A stretch of DNA of 64,000 nucleotides from Clytia hemisphaerica (GCA_902728285.1 CACVBU010000970.1:728741-792740), one strand, 5' to 3'. Shown: positions 23,936-39,913, numbered from the stretch's first letter. Notes: generated by a model not told the origin, from the sequence alone. Program-made: numbers and translations.

Positions 23936-24631
23936 TCAAGGGGCAGTTAAACGCTGACCATTACAGCTTCTATCAAGAGACAACAGAAAGGGGCCAGCAG
24001 TTTGGATCCATTGTTCTGGTGTTCTAGACATGCTTGCATCTTCACTGAAAATACCTTCAAGCATCTCTGTATTGATCATTCCAGGGTTTAATGGTGCACA
24101 AGCTAGTGGAGAGGGTAAATCTTTAGCTAAGGCTAGTGATAGTCCCTCAATTGCCCATTTAGAGCAACAGTAAGGTGCCATTCCAGCTGCTGTGCTACGA
24201 CCCCATCCTGAACTGAGGTTAATAATGACACCTTTATTTGCTTCCAGCATATGAGGTAGCACCGAATGGATAACATAATTAATCCCTTTGATGTTTATAT
24301 CAATTAGTTTGTCAAAATCTTCAACGCTTATTTCCCATAATGGACCAGGTTTGCCTGATATAGCAGCATTATTGATTACTAAATCCAAGGAACCTGCCTT
24401 CTCAATAACAACCTTTATCCAGTCTTGGACGCCTTTAGCTGATGATGTATCAACAGATTGGAAATTAGATTTGCTAGCCCATTCAGATTCATTCAATTTA
24501 CGAATCGCATCAACATTTCTTCCACACCCATATACCGAGTGTCCATTTTTGGCAAACCAGCTAGTCATTGCCAATCCAATTCCTTTGGTTACACCAGTTA
24601 TGAGAATGTTTTTCTTTTGCTCATGTGCCAT
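23936..24631 (-). CDS. Short-chain dehydrogenase, pterin aldehyde reductase-like
   Basis: A single uninterrupted ORF of 231 aa. SDR landmarks: cofactor loop TGVTKGIG near the N-terminus (residues 13-20), a CGRN segment after beta-2 consistent with NADPH preference, NNAAIS, LSSGWGRS carrying the catalytic Ser, and YCCSKWAIEG carrying Tyr and Lys, then LNPGMINTEML. The SSGWGRS...YC.SKWAIEGLS...LNPG.INTE signature is what I recall for plant NADPH-dependent pterin aldehyde reductase (Arabidopsis At1g10310 type), enzymes that recycle pterin aldehydes; bacterial SDRs also share it. Substrate is therefore inference. It differs in subfamily from its neighbour DHRS7B, so this is not a tandem duplicate. 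It is intronless while every other gene here is split; retrocopy or horizontal origin is possible. A sequence resembling a splice acceptor (TTATTTTGCAG) lies about 50 bp upstream of the start, so a 5' non-coding exon may exist. Confidence 0.88.
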   Translation of the reverse strand: MAHEQKKNILITGVTKGIGLAMTSWFAKNGHSVYGCGRNVDAIRKLNESEWASKSNFQSVDTSSAKGVQDWIKVVIEKAGSLDLVINNAAISGKPGPLWEISVEDFDKLIDINIKGINYVIHSVLPHMLEANKGVIINLSSGWGRSTAAGMAPYCCSKWAIEGLSLALAKDLPSPLACAPLNPGMINTEMLEGIFSEDASMSRTPEQWIQTAGPFLLSLDRSCNGQRLTAP

Positions 24632-24683
24632 GGTTTGAGGTAATGAAACAATCTTATAATTATTCTAATAAACTGCAAAATAA

Positions 24684-24719
24684 CAAGTGATACTTTTATG
24701 GACCTACCTGGTTATTTAA
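24684..24719. repeat. Short dispersed repeat upstream of the SDR gene
   Basis: AAGTGATACTTTTATGGAC followed by TACCTGGTTAT occurs here and again at 12740-12772 with one change. Too short to classify. Confidence 0.5.
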
Positions 24720-26985
24720 CACATATATTTCTATGTGAGCGTGACCATTAAACAATCATTCAGAACACAAGTGACAATCTATTGTTGTTTGTTTCTTATA
24801 AAAAAACATTCAGAAACCAAAATTTCATGCTCAAACACAAATATTCTTTCATATTCGAGACTTTGTGAGCAAAGACAACATTCGAATGTTTTTGAGTGTT
24901 CACATGAGTGCGCAAATGTTTTTGAATGTTTTGAAACAATTTATTCTAGTAAGTACGTTCAATATGGACAGTCTGGAGAATGTTACTTGTCTCTTGATCT
25001 TTCGAAATAATTGAAATCTTTTTTCTGAGAGGGGGAAGGACATTTTTTCTTTCTAAATGTTGTATATTCTTTTCATGAAACAGAGTCAAAATGTATTTTC
25101 TATGATTTATGATTTATAACCAGGAAACACTTCTTCGTAATTTTTACTGTATTTTGGATGCACAAGTTTATTTGGAGGGTATTATTTTTGCCAAGAGTTA
25201 TAGCTTAAGTTTTGATTTTTATTCACTTCTTTGTTGTTTACAATTCTTTCTTTTATTCTCCAAAAAGCTTTAGATTTTTTTGGTGTTGTCAGTGATGAAG
25301 TTAGTGCAATTTAGGAACGAAGAAGATGGGGAGAAGAAAAAACAGAGCTTTCTTCAATTTTGAGATGTTTTTTAATTTGAAATGTGTGCTGGAAATCAAC
25401 TGCAATAAACCAAAGGTTAGTTACTTTTATTAATTGTGAAATCTTGATATTATTCATTTCGACAAGAGCAAGAGAATTCTCTCACAGTCAACTGAAGAAG
25501 GCGTTGCGAAACTTCTACCACCTCAAAACTGGTCGAAATTCACAGAGAATCCAGCCTGACTCAGCTCATTATTATCTTTTGACAAATCTGAAACCCCCTT
25601 CACACACCTCACTTTAGATATTTAATTTCCCAACAGATGAGCCAAGGGTCTTTCATTTATTAATACCCCTGTATTCATGTATTAATACCCCAGAAAGTAG
25701 ATTAAAATGCTATGTTATGCTATGGTCTAAAGAGAATGGAAGTAAAAGATGGGTATTTATGCTAACCATTCCTGTCTCACTGAAAGTATCTACTTCATCT
25801 CTAAGGAATGATGACACAAACCTTGATTTATATTAGATTTATTTATATTCTTTCTTTTCCTTCTTCAGGATGTAGAAAAAATGGGTTTCAGATGGTTTTG
25901 GAAGTCATTTTTTCTGGTTTTTTTATGCCTGAGCAACAGAAAGTTTAAAATATATATTGCATAGTATATAATAAAATCACCTTGTTTTTCTAAATCTGAC
26001 ATCTAGTCCTTCTACTTTAGATACATCCCTGTTATTTCACAAGAAGTATAAAATTCATTTCTTTCCTTTAATTTTTTTTGCAGGGATTTTTGAAGTTCAT
26101 TTTGGGACATTTCGCCTATTTTTTCTTCCCGCCTTCTTCCTAAAAAATTCACTTTTTTCTATGCCAATCAGATTCAGCGTCTTTTTCCCAATCAGCCAAT
26201 CACAGTGGCTTGTAGAGGGCATTGCGTATTTCTTTGTCTGGTCTGTATTTTTTATGTTTCCTTGAATCCAATGGATTTCTTTTAGCAGAGTAATGGGTCC
26301 CACTAAACCTGCAAATGCAGTGATTGTATTGGCTATCACAAGGCTATTTTAGAATTTCTTGAAAGCCAGATAAATTGCGGACCGAACCGTGGGTCTGAGC
26401 TATTTTTTCCAGGTCCCTATCTTGAATAACAGGAGATCAAAGTAGAGACTTCGAAATTTCCTTGGACAAAATAACTTCCTGAAGAGTTGTTGCACTTTTT
26501 GATAAACAGCAATTTTGGAACCTTACTTTAGTGGTCGTGTACTCACGGTTTTTGACAGTTTTAAACAAAAGAGTTTGTGCCCCCTAAACTTCAGTTAAAA
26601 GGTTATATATATTTTCACATTAAACCATACACAATATTCTGAACTTGTATACGATGTTTACATTTGAGCAATACTCTTCATTTTGAAAATCGCAAAATTT
26701 GATAAATTTTACAGACCAGCAATTTCGCCCTCATTGACGCATTCGAGTCATCCAGTGGAGGAAAACATGCACAGCCCTCAAATAACTGACCAATCAAAGC
26801 AGCGAAATTTCCAAACAAATGAACTACACAGGTCCGCTCCCAGCTCTACCATTTTTGTTTTGATTTAACTTTGTATTTTAAGAACCAGACAGGCATGCAA
26901 GTTTTACCCGAATCTCATGGTACTTTTCAATGTGTTGTAGTATCAACTTGTCAACATAGTATTCCTGCAAAGGAAAGGAAAAAAT
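24720..26985. other. No gene seen
   Basis: About 2.3 kb without a supported gene. ORFs at 25384-25617 (plus) and 26097-26339 (minus) are short, match no family I know and lack convincing splice context. Confidence 0.4.
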
Positions 26986-27361
26986 GGGCCATTCCAGAAA
27001 ATTTTTGTTACCCCCCGTCGGACGGCGTGCATTTTTTTTCTAGCCTCAGAAATAATTTTTCTATTTTTGCTGATTGCTGATTTAATGTTTTTCTTTTTTA
27101 TGAACTATTTACATTTAAAAAATCCTAAACAAAAGACAACCCTATGAGGCTTTCGAGTTCGAAAGGATGTAATGGAATAAAATGTACAAAGATAACTAAC
27201 TCACAATTAAACAAATAAGAAGAAATGATATTATGATACAAGCGAATCACTACAAAAGGCTAGGTGAGCAACTGGCAGCAACAACATGAAAGATTATTCA
27301 ATGTGAATGAGCTTTGTTTTAAATTTTTTAGAGAAAATGGATAAACTGGAAGATTTCAGAT

Positions 27362-28030
27362 TTAAACAATTACGATTCCAAATCTGAGGACTGTCGAATT
27401 GAATTGGAGAAGGTGAAACATCAAATACAAGATTTGTGAGAGAATAAGAGTTGGTTGGCTGATTAATTTACCACATTCTAGTTTGTAAAGTGATTGTATT
27501 TTTAATGGTTCAAACTTCCCCAGTTTATTTTTATCAAATATTTTATTGATTTTATTAGATAATTTATCAATTACGGTATTTAATATTCCAAGGCTTTTGG
27601 TATTAGGAGAACCCCAAGAGGTAATACAATATTGCAAGTGAGAATTTACAAATGCATAATAAAGAGAAGAAATATGTGATGGTGAAATCAAAAACTTAAA
27701 TTTATAAGACCTGAACCTTGTTTTACCTTTGTTGTGACATGATTGATATGGGTTTGCCAGTCTAGTTTTTCATTTATCATGACACCCAAATACTTTGCAG
27801 AACTTACCCTTGTAACCTGATTTCCTGCTAACGATAGGTTAAAGTTTTGTATATGTTTTTTCCCTGAAAAAAGAATAAATTATATCCCCACTGCATTGAG
27901 TTCTCTTATTAGAATTCATGATTAATGGTGTCAAATGCTTTGGCAAGGTTAAGCAAAATTGTGCAGCAGGTTTCGTTCTTTTTGATGCCAGCATGGATTT
28001 CATCCGTTAATTTTAGTACAGCATCAGAAG
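27362..28030 (-). pseudogene. Non-LTR retrotransposon reverse transcriptase remnant
   Basis: Read on the minus strand, three collinear pieces of a LINE reverse transcriptase are visible. About 28030-27910 has KSTSDAVLKLTDEIHAGIKK followed by LAKAFDTINHE. About 27865-27715 has SSAKYLGVMINEKLDWQTHI. The open segment 27691-27362 has YYAFVNSHLQYCITSWGS, the usual RT C-terminal block. The palm region with the catalytic YxDD motif is absent between the first two pieces, and stops and frameshifts separate the rest, so it is a dead, internally deleted copy. The style fits Jockey/CR1/L2-like clades; I cannot decide between them. No intact terminus is seen. Confidence 0.8.
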
Positions 28031-28109
28031 TTGACTTACTTCAGTGTAGACCTAAAGCTTTAAACCAGCATCTAATAACATAAAAACCAGAATATGATTT
28101 TTCAATGGG

Positions 28110-29609
28110 CAGTATAGACCTAACTCTTCATACAAAAATTACGGGAAACGCATTTTTGGACTTTGTACCCTATGCTGCACTCAAGCACTTAAGCCAAAGT
28201 CCCGCAAAGGCGGGACAAAAATCAGTTTTTTGAAGTTTGCAAAAAAACGCCACATAGAAGATCTTTCAAATTCAGTATGTGAATAGAGCAGTAAAAAATA
28301 CAACTTTTCTATTTTTCCTTTTTTTTGCAAAAGTTCTAGGAATGAAAATAAAGGGATAATGATGATTGAATACTATCCATTGATGTCCCGCGGCACTATC
28401 GTAAAGCTAGAATCGCTTCGCGTACTCTTCGCTTGAGAAAATGATTGACAGATTGAAGTTTTCACCCGCGCAGGAGTTCGCGGAGCGTTCTCGGCTCAAT
28501 CCTCGGACCGCACTAAAAATGGTAGACTGAGCTGTGATAGATCATTTCGATGGAAGTTGTTGGAATGTTTACAAGGCTCTTGACAGAAAATCGTTTGTTT
28601 TATTGTCAATGATGACAGTGCGGTTATTAATTTTGTTAGATCTGACAAATTGATGTTTGTAATTGCACTTAATAGTTTTGATTCCCATCAGTGTAGACCT
28701 AAAGCTCTAAAACACCATCTAATAACATGAAAACCAGAATATGATTCTTCAATGGGAATCAAAACTATAAAGTGCACTTACAAACATCAATTTGTCAGAT
28801 CTAACAAAATTAATAACCGCACTGTCATCATTGACAATAAAACAAACGATTTTCTGTCAAGAGCCTTGTAAACATTCCAACAACTTCCATCGAAATGATC
28901 TATCACAGCTCAGTCTACCATTTTTAGCGTCGTCCAAGGATTGAGCCGAGAACGCTCCGCGCCTGCGCGGGTGAAAAACTTCAATCTGTCAATCATTTTC
29001 TCAAGCGAAGAGTACACGAAGCGATTCTAGCTTTACGATAGTGCGCGGGTCATCAATGGATATTATTCAATTATCATTATATATCCCTTTATTTTCATTC
29101 CTGGAGCTTTTGCAAAAAAAAGGAAAAATAGAAAAGTTGTATTTATACTGAATTTGAAAGATCTTCTATGTGGCGTTTTTTTGCAAACTTCAAAAAAGTG
29201 ATTTTTGTCCCGCCTTTGCGGGACTTTGGCTTAAGTGCTTGAGTGCAGCATATAGGGTACAAACACTGACCTTTATAATACCCTGGACCAAGCTTCTCAA
29301 TCCCAGCCAAGCAAAATCTTTGACCGGAGTTTTTTGAAAATTGGTACCCTAATGGCGGCACTACTCGATAGCGGTGTAAATGCATCGAGAGCGCTAGGTC
29401 TGCTTTTCCTCCAATTCTTTTGATGATGTAGCGGCGTTAGACGTTAATTTTTAACATTGCAATGGCTTCTTCTCGGGTACCAATTCAAAAAAAACTCCAA
29501 TCAAAGATGGCAGATATTGCTTGGTCCAGGGTTATATAAAGGTCAGTGGGTACAAAGTCCAAACATGCATTTCCCATAATTTTTGTGTGAAGAGTTAGGT
29601 CTACACTGA
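28110..29609. mobile_element. 1.5 kb foldback element
   Basis: The left arm 28110-28688 is the reverse complement of the right arm 28752-29609 once the nested insertion is removed. The 63 bp spacer (28689-28751) is a direct copy of sequence lying just outside the left arm (about 28043-28110), both containing ACCAGAATATGATT. No transposase ORF; the ORF 29143-29385 spans arm and nested element. Confidence 0.85.
29264..29548. mobile_element. 285 bp CACTGACC element nested in foldback arm
   Basis: The ends CACTGACCTTTATAATACCC and GGTTATATAAAGGTCAGTG are inverted. An 8 bp duplication GGTACAAA flanks it (29256-29263 and 29549-29556). The other arm (about 28159-28172) preserves the empty site. A diverged relative lies at about 56830-57283. 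Confidence 0.85.
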
Positions 29610-29881
29610 CTCTACTTTTATAGCTACCTGGAATCCAAACAAATAGGTTATTCCAGTGGTGGTCAGAAATTCAGATAAAAATCCATGTACTTTTGTAAAA
29701 TGCATTGGAAATTCCATTCTTTTTTGCCTTTTTTAATTCAATTGCCTTGGACATTCATACACTTTTTCTTCGCTCTCTTGCCTTGCCCTCTTGGTCTTGG
29801 AAATTTCGAATTTTGGTGTGAAAACTTTTGCCCTCGGAAATCCTGTGTTGTCCGCCCCCCAGACAAATTGTAGAATGGCCC

Positions 29882-30417
29882 AATAAAAGAGGTAAGACTA
29901 AGCCTAGTTTCTAATCCTGATATGATAACAAATAGTAAAAATATTTAAAGAAAGATGGTCTCACCTCCAGCTCCAGTCGAAAATCAAAATCTCACCTCGT
30001 CCATCATCTGCGAACAGGCGAAGGGAAAGTACTGACTAATTAATTTCAAAGCTTAAGGAGATAAGATTGCAAGAAAGTTTAAGCACTGTTTTTACCTCCA
30101 TCATATTACTTGATATAACCTAGTCGGTTACCTTACTTTTCTCTTCTGTTGTCGCCCGGTTCTTTTTATTGTTTTGAAGGAGCAAAATCAAGTTATCGAA
30201 AATATTTGAAGTGTAACTTTTGAGTTATTGTGAACAAAAATGGCGGCAGCAAAGTGGTGTGATTTTTTTATTCGAAGTTCTCCATTCAAAATTGGACATT
30301 TTTTTTAACCAGCTGAGCTCAGCTAATATCTGGAAAGCAAAGAAACTGCAGTTTATCAAAATATCACACTGAAGAATGGTTTGATGAATGGCAATCGAAT
30401 CTCAATCGAACGTCAAA
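29882..30417. other. No gene seen
   Basis: Intergenic sequence between repeat clusters with no supported gene. Confidence 0.4.
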
Positions 30418-30425
30418 ATTCTGGG

Positions 30426-31350
30426 CAGTCAGGACCTCATTTCACTTTATCGATATTACGCAAACGGCAGTGTGCGCTAAATAATCTTGGTTTCGCTTTC
30501 GATTTCAAGCAAAGGTCTTAGCAACAGGGCGCGCGTACATAGCAACGGGGCTGGGTAGAAAAATCTAAACATAGAATTCAAAAAAAATACCGATCATCGT
30601 ATAGAGCACTAAAAAATACTCCCTTTCTATGTTTAGTTTGTTCTACCTTGGATTATAACTGAAAATATCTTCAAAAAAACCTTCGTCCGCTATCAGCCGC
30701 GCGGTAATCTTTGCCCGCTTCAATTCTTAGATAATGAATAAGAGAGGTGCGCTTAGCTAAGCCGTGCTCGCGGGCGATAAATTTATGTTTACTTATCTTG
30801 TATATTTTAGTGGTATTTATCCAATGAAAAGGATGTTGACAAAATATGCACGGCATTGATTATGACATCATTAAATATGTCAATGTCGATTCAACGCCCG
30901 TTAATAATAATAATTCGTAGATAGTTCTTTTTATCTTGAAATTTAGAAATACGAGAAAAAAAAGATCAAATTTAATATTTGTTTCCTATCTAGATTATAT
31001 TAGCGTTAGAATACGGTAAATTTTCACGAAAAATATTTTGCGATGGCGGTACGCCCAATCGCGCCCACGGGAAAGTTCCAATTTTTAATTATCGGGAAAT
31101 CGGGGAAACCGGTTCACAACGTGGATAAAAAACGTACGGAATGAAACCTGACAAAAGGTTTTCAACCAGATTTATTCAGATAAAGCTATAAGAGGTTCAT
31201 TACTTGTGGATTTTAAAACCTACATTAGCAAAAACGAAAGTTGTTGGGAAGGAAAGAGTAAACGCAAGACAGAAGGTTTGGTTGTGTTGATCAGGTATGT
31301 TTTTATTCTATCCGAACTAATGTTAAAAAAGACTAAAGAGGTCCTGACTG
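30426..31350. mobile_element. 925 bp hAT-like non-autonomous element, copy 1
   Basis: The ends CAGTCAGGACCTC and GAGGTCCTGACTG are perfect inverted repeats, flanked by the 8 bp duplication ATTCTGGG (30418-30425 and 31351-31358). CAG...CTG ends with 8 bp duplication are typical of hAT. No transposase is encoded; short ORFs inside are unconvincing. Confidence 0.88.
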
Positions 31351-31699
31351 ATTCTGGGTAATATTTGATTGGTTCGATTGTCACCGCCGGATAGGCTATC
31401 TCCCGGAAATTTTGCCGGACCTCAAACAATGACTCTTTTACATGTGCAGTAATTGTTTTTACTTTAGCGTATAAACAAGGCCTTAAAAATTGAAGCGCTG
31501 TCTCGGGAATGGAATGACAAATTTTGGTTGGTTGATTTCGGCTGCTGCACGTTTTATTTTGTTTCCAATTTTGAAGTTTTAATTAATATTGTCTTGCGAA
31601 CTTGATTCAGGTAACTCTCATCCTTGTTGTTGAAATGTATCCTGTAGATGAGTGATGTTGTTTTTTCTGAAAGCTTAATTTCCTAGTGTGACTAACTGT

Positions 31700-33361
31700 C
31701 AGTCAGGACCTCATTTCACTTTATCGATATTATGCAAACAGCAGTGTGTGCTAAATAATCTTGGTTTCGCTTTCGATTTCAAGCAAAGGTCTTAGGGGTC
31801 ACTCACAAATCGATTTTAAGTTCAAATAACGTCATATGACGTTTGTGGGTGGGTGGGTCAAGGTAGGATGACGCTTTGAATGGGTTATAAAAAACATCGA
31901 TTTTGAGATAGAGCTTTCATCTAATATATTATCTCTTTTCTATTTTGTATAATGAAAGAATAAAAAATATAAGTGAAATGATATAAAGTACAGAACAAAC
32001 AGTCAAACCATAACCAGACAAACCAGACCCCTCAAAAGTTAAGTTTGTATAACGACGGCTCGACTTTGATCGCTGCATTTTGTATTTTGTTGACTGTTGG
32101 ACTTAAACGAAGAGCACCTCGAAAATTATCAAATAAAAGGAAAGCTGCGGAAAAGAATACGGAAGTCTCGGAAAAGAATACGGAACTATTTGTCCACCGA
32201 AACATTTTCATTTTTTGCATGCATCACACTCCAGCTGGAAGCAACGAGTACTTTGGGCAAGCATCGAGCTTTATCAGTCTGGGCAAGTCGGGTCTAGAAA
32301 CCAGTGGTCAAAGCCGCGTTGGTTTTGTTGGTTGGTTGCAACACTCGAGTCGAAAATATGGTGATGGCATTGAGCATGAGTTGGTGTTGGTTTTGACGTT
32401 TTGGCTGAAGAAAAAGAATCAGAAGTACCAGATTTTTTTGAGTGACGTTGTGTGGGGTGGGTGGGTTGGTTAGCTATCAAAACGTCATATGACGTTATTT
32501 GAACTTAAAATCGATTTGTGAGTGACCCCTTAGCAACAGGGCTGGGTAGAAAAATCTAAACATAGAATTCAAAAAAAATACCGATCATCGTATAGAGCAC
32601 TAAAAAATACTCCCTTTCTATGTTTAGTTTGTTCTACCTTGGATTATAACTGAAAATATCTTCAAAAAAACCTTCGTCCGCTATCACCCGTGCGGTAATC
32701 TTTGCCCGTGTCAATTCTTAGATAATGAATAAGAGAGGGGCGCTTAGCTAAGCCGTGCTTGCGGGCGATAAATTTATGCTTACTTATCTTGTATATTTTA
32801 GTGGTATTTATCCAATGAAAAGGATGTTGACAAAATATGCATGGCGCTTACAAAATATGCACGGCATTGATTATGACATCATTAAATATGTCAATGTCGA
32901 TTCAACGCCCGTTAATAATAATAATTTGTAGATAGTTCTTTTTATCTTGAAATTTAGAAATACGAGAAAAAAAAGATCAAATTTAATATTTGTTTCCTAT
33001 CTAGATTATATTAGCGTTAGAATACGGTAAATTTTCACGAAAAATATTTCGCGATGGCGGTACGCCCAATCGCGCCCACGGGAAAGCTCCAATTTTTAAT
33101 TATCGGGAAATCGGGGAAACCAGTTCACAATGTGGATAAAAAACGTACGGAATGAAACCTGACAAAAGGTTTTCAACCAGATTTATTCAGATAAAGCTAT
33201 AAGAGGTTCATTACTTGTGGATTTTAAAACCTACATAAGCAAAAACGAAAGTTGTTGGGAAGGAAAGAGTAAACGCAACACAGAAGGTTTGGTTGTGTTG
33301 ATCAGGTATGTTTTTATTCTATCCGAACTAATGTTAAAAAAGACCAAAGAGGTCCTGACTG
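31700..33361. mobile_element. hAT-like element, copy 2, interrupted
   Basis: Same termini and sequence as 30426-31350 in the same orientation. It is lengthened by a PIF/Harbinger-like insertion (31795-32529) and by a short duplication around AAAATATGCA near 32840. No matching 8 bp duplication is visible at its flanks. Without the insertion it is about the size of copy 1. Confidence 0.88.
31795..32529. mobile_element. 735 bp PIF/Harbinger-like element, TTA duplication
   Basis: The termini GGGGTCACTCACAAATCG and CGATTTGTGAGTGACCCC are inverted and extend about 45 bp to include a CGTCATATGACG palindrome. TTA flanks both ends (31792-31794, 32530-32532), and copy 1 of the host element keeps the single TTA (about 30520). 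The ORF 32045-32473 (plus, 142 codons) lies inside. It has a Lys/Glu-rich stretch but no recognisable transposase or Myb-like domain, so I do not call it a gene. Confidence 0.88.
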
Positions 33362-34003
33362 ATCTTGCTCCGGATCAGCGGAAGTGCTCCGGAATCTTCT
33401 GGTGTTCTGGAGCACAAAAAAACGGCACTTTTTCCGAGAGGATCCTTCCTCAAGTGCAGCTAATTTTAGCATTTTTTTGCCTTTTTGGGCCGATAGAGAG
33501 TCTTCATTTTAAAAAAATGCAGGAATTTTCTATGTCTTTCTAGAGATTCAATACACCAGCTTCTTTCCTTTTTTCATACCGGAGCTAAACACTTCACATT
33601 GGAACTGTCAAAATTTAAGACTGGGCAATTGTTTTGATTGCAATGTAAGGTCGTTTCTTTTCCCTGTGTCTTGAATGTTTTGATGGCAATGTAAAGTCTT
33701 CTTTTTCTTATTTTTGATTTTGGTGGTCACACTTTGATGTCTAATTTTGAAACTGCTTGCGTCAAATTTTTCATCAACATATCACAGCATATCAGATGAA
33801 AGAAACTGTATCAGTTTAATTTTAAACGTGATTTTAATGGAAAGGCTTAACATACTCATCCTTTTGGACAAGTATTTTTATGAATAACAGTTGAAGTGTT
33901 ATTCTCTTAAAGCTTTTTTGTCCACATGTAGCCGTTTATGTTTTTCAAATAACCTTTTTTTTCATGTGCTACTGGACAAACTTAAATCTCTTGTGTTCTA
34001 CTC
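33362..34003. other. No gene seen
   Basis: The ORF 33217-33543 starts inside the preceding element and has no recognisable domain. Nothing else is supported. Confidence 0.4.
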
Positions 34004-34782
34004 CATGGCTGGTCGAGCAGGTATTGGTACCTGATTTTAGCCTGTGGCTAGGGGGGACTAACCATGTTAGGGGTCACCTAAATTTTTTCAGATGGACCTG
34101 GGGGCTAGATTCTATGTTTGGTGATTGAATTATAACATAAGTAGCCTACCAGACCATAGGTTGGCATTTTCTGATCTTATATTTTAATCTAAGCAATAAT
34201 GCTCAAAAACTGACAATTTGGTATCTAATATATTATCTGCAGTGCCGTAGCAACTGGGGGGGGGGGCACCAATAATTTTTCAAAAATGGTTTATTTGCAA
34301 AATGCAAAGTTTTTTTTTTTAATTTGTCATAATTGTCTTATAAATGCATGTTTTGAATGCATTTTCAAGCAATCTAGAGCTCAAATTTTCAAAATTTTCC
34401 CCCTCAGGCCAAACCATGGTTGGCCCTCGCGGTGTCACTAAACTTCATCCCCCTTAATATGAAACTGCTTCCTACTGCACTGATCTGTAAAAATTCTTTA
34501 ATCCTGATGCATTTACGTAGATAAAAAATCTGTCTGGCAAGGGATCTGCACCCTGACTTGAACTTTCAGTACTTAGCATATCTCTTATATCTTAGGGCAT
34601 TTATTCTATTTAGCAATAAGCTAAACTAACTGTTGTATTTGTTTGATTGTTTGAAAAGGATTTTCGATTTGACGTGTCATTGGCTTATAGGTCACCTAAA
34701 ATATTTGGCAACCAGGGGTTACCTAAATCTTAGGGGTCACCTGAATTCTTAGGGGGCACTTAAAACCTGCTGCCAAGCCATG
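34004..34782. mobile_element. Word-bearing element (TTAGGGGTCACCTAAAT)
   Basis: CATGGCTGG...GCAGGT at the left is mirrored by ACCTGCTGCCAAGCCATG at the right. GGGGTCACCTAAAT-like words occur at about 34068, 34690, 34715 and 34735. A second TIR element (34240-34482) is nested inside. Confidence 0.6.
34240..34482. mobile_element. CAGTGCCGTAGCAAC element, nested
   Basis: The left end CAGTGCCGTAGCAACTGGGG is followed by a G run; the right end is CCTACTGCACTG. ATCTG flanks both sides. The terminus resembles the widespread animal hAT-like CAGTGGCGTAGC terminus. Confidence 0.6.
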
Positions 34783-35069
34783 TACTCGTTCGTTTTACTG
34801 CGTTTTATGGAAATTTTGTACAGATTACAGTAAATACATGGTTTGTCAGATAGTCCCAAGTTAGAGCAGTTGAGGGTACAGGATATTACAATTTCCCCAT
34901 ATCTCGCTCTCACGCAATTGACATATTTTCAATTAAATTCAGTTTAGATGCAATTTTCTGAGAACATCACTGAGAAACGATGTATTTTTTTGACTGTTTG
35001 CTACAAGCTCACACGTTTCCTTTCTCGTCATTTAGATTGAATCATACTAGAAAATTATTAAAGTTAACA

Positions 35070-39331
<4,262 letters not shown>

Positions 39332-39913
39332 GCATGGATTGGAAGAATCGTTTTGGAGATAAAATTTCACTTTTTGCAGTTTTCACGAATACAAGAACCA
39401 CTTCAAGACGATGCCACTTTGTCATTATACTTTGCTTCTTCAAACTCTCGACTCTTTTTGAAGACCAATTTATAGTACCTGAAGGAAACTTTTTTTGGCG
39501 AGAATTATTTTAGGCGAATTGGCGAATTTTGGCAAAATTTACCAAAACTCGTTCTCGCTAAAAAAAATGTCATGATTTTCTAAAGAAACCCCCAATTTTA
39601 GTTCAAAACACCCATTTTTAGGCAAAAAAGAAATCAATTTACCCTGCCATAATCGCCGAATTTAGTTTTTGTCAATAGTATCTTCCTTAAGATAATTTGG
39701 AGTCGTTGATAAGTTAAAAGGCATTTACTTCACCGATGAAGTTTCCTCCTGATTGTACTGTTGGTGTCAAAATATGAACAAAAGCTCCGGCAAATTGTAT
39801 CCAAGAAAGCTGGTATAACAACATGAAAAATGAAAATAATACGAGTTCTTTGAAATGTTATTGGGAATTCAATTTCGATTTGTCACAAATGCTATCAAAG
39901 GACAAATGACTCT

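Larger units (their letters stand above)
26986..29881. mobile_element. GGGCCATTCCAG MITE split by 2.6 kb insertion
   Basis: The left part (26986 to about 27062: GGGCCATTCCAGAAAATTT, GTTACCC, TCTAGCCTC, AATAATTTTTC) and the right part (about 29650-29881: TCCAGTGGTGGTCAGAAATT to TAGAATGGCCC) together match the intact copy at 63438-63747 in reverse orientation, with no overlap. The DNA between them therefore arrived after the MITE. Confidence 0.75.
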
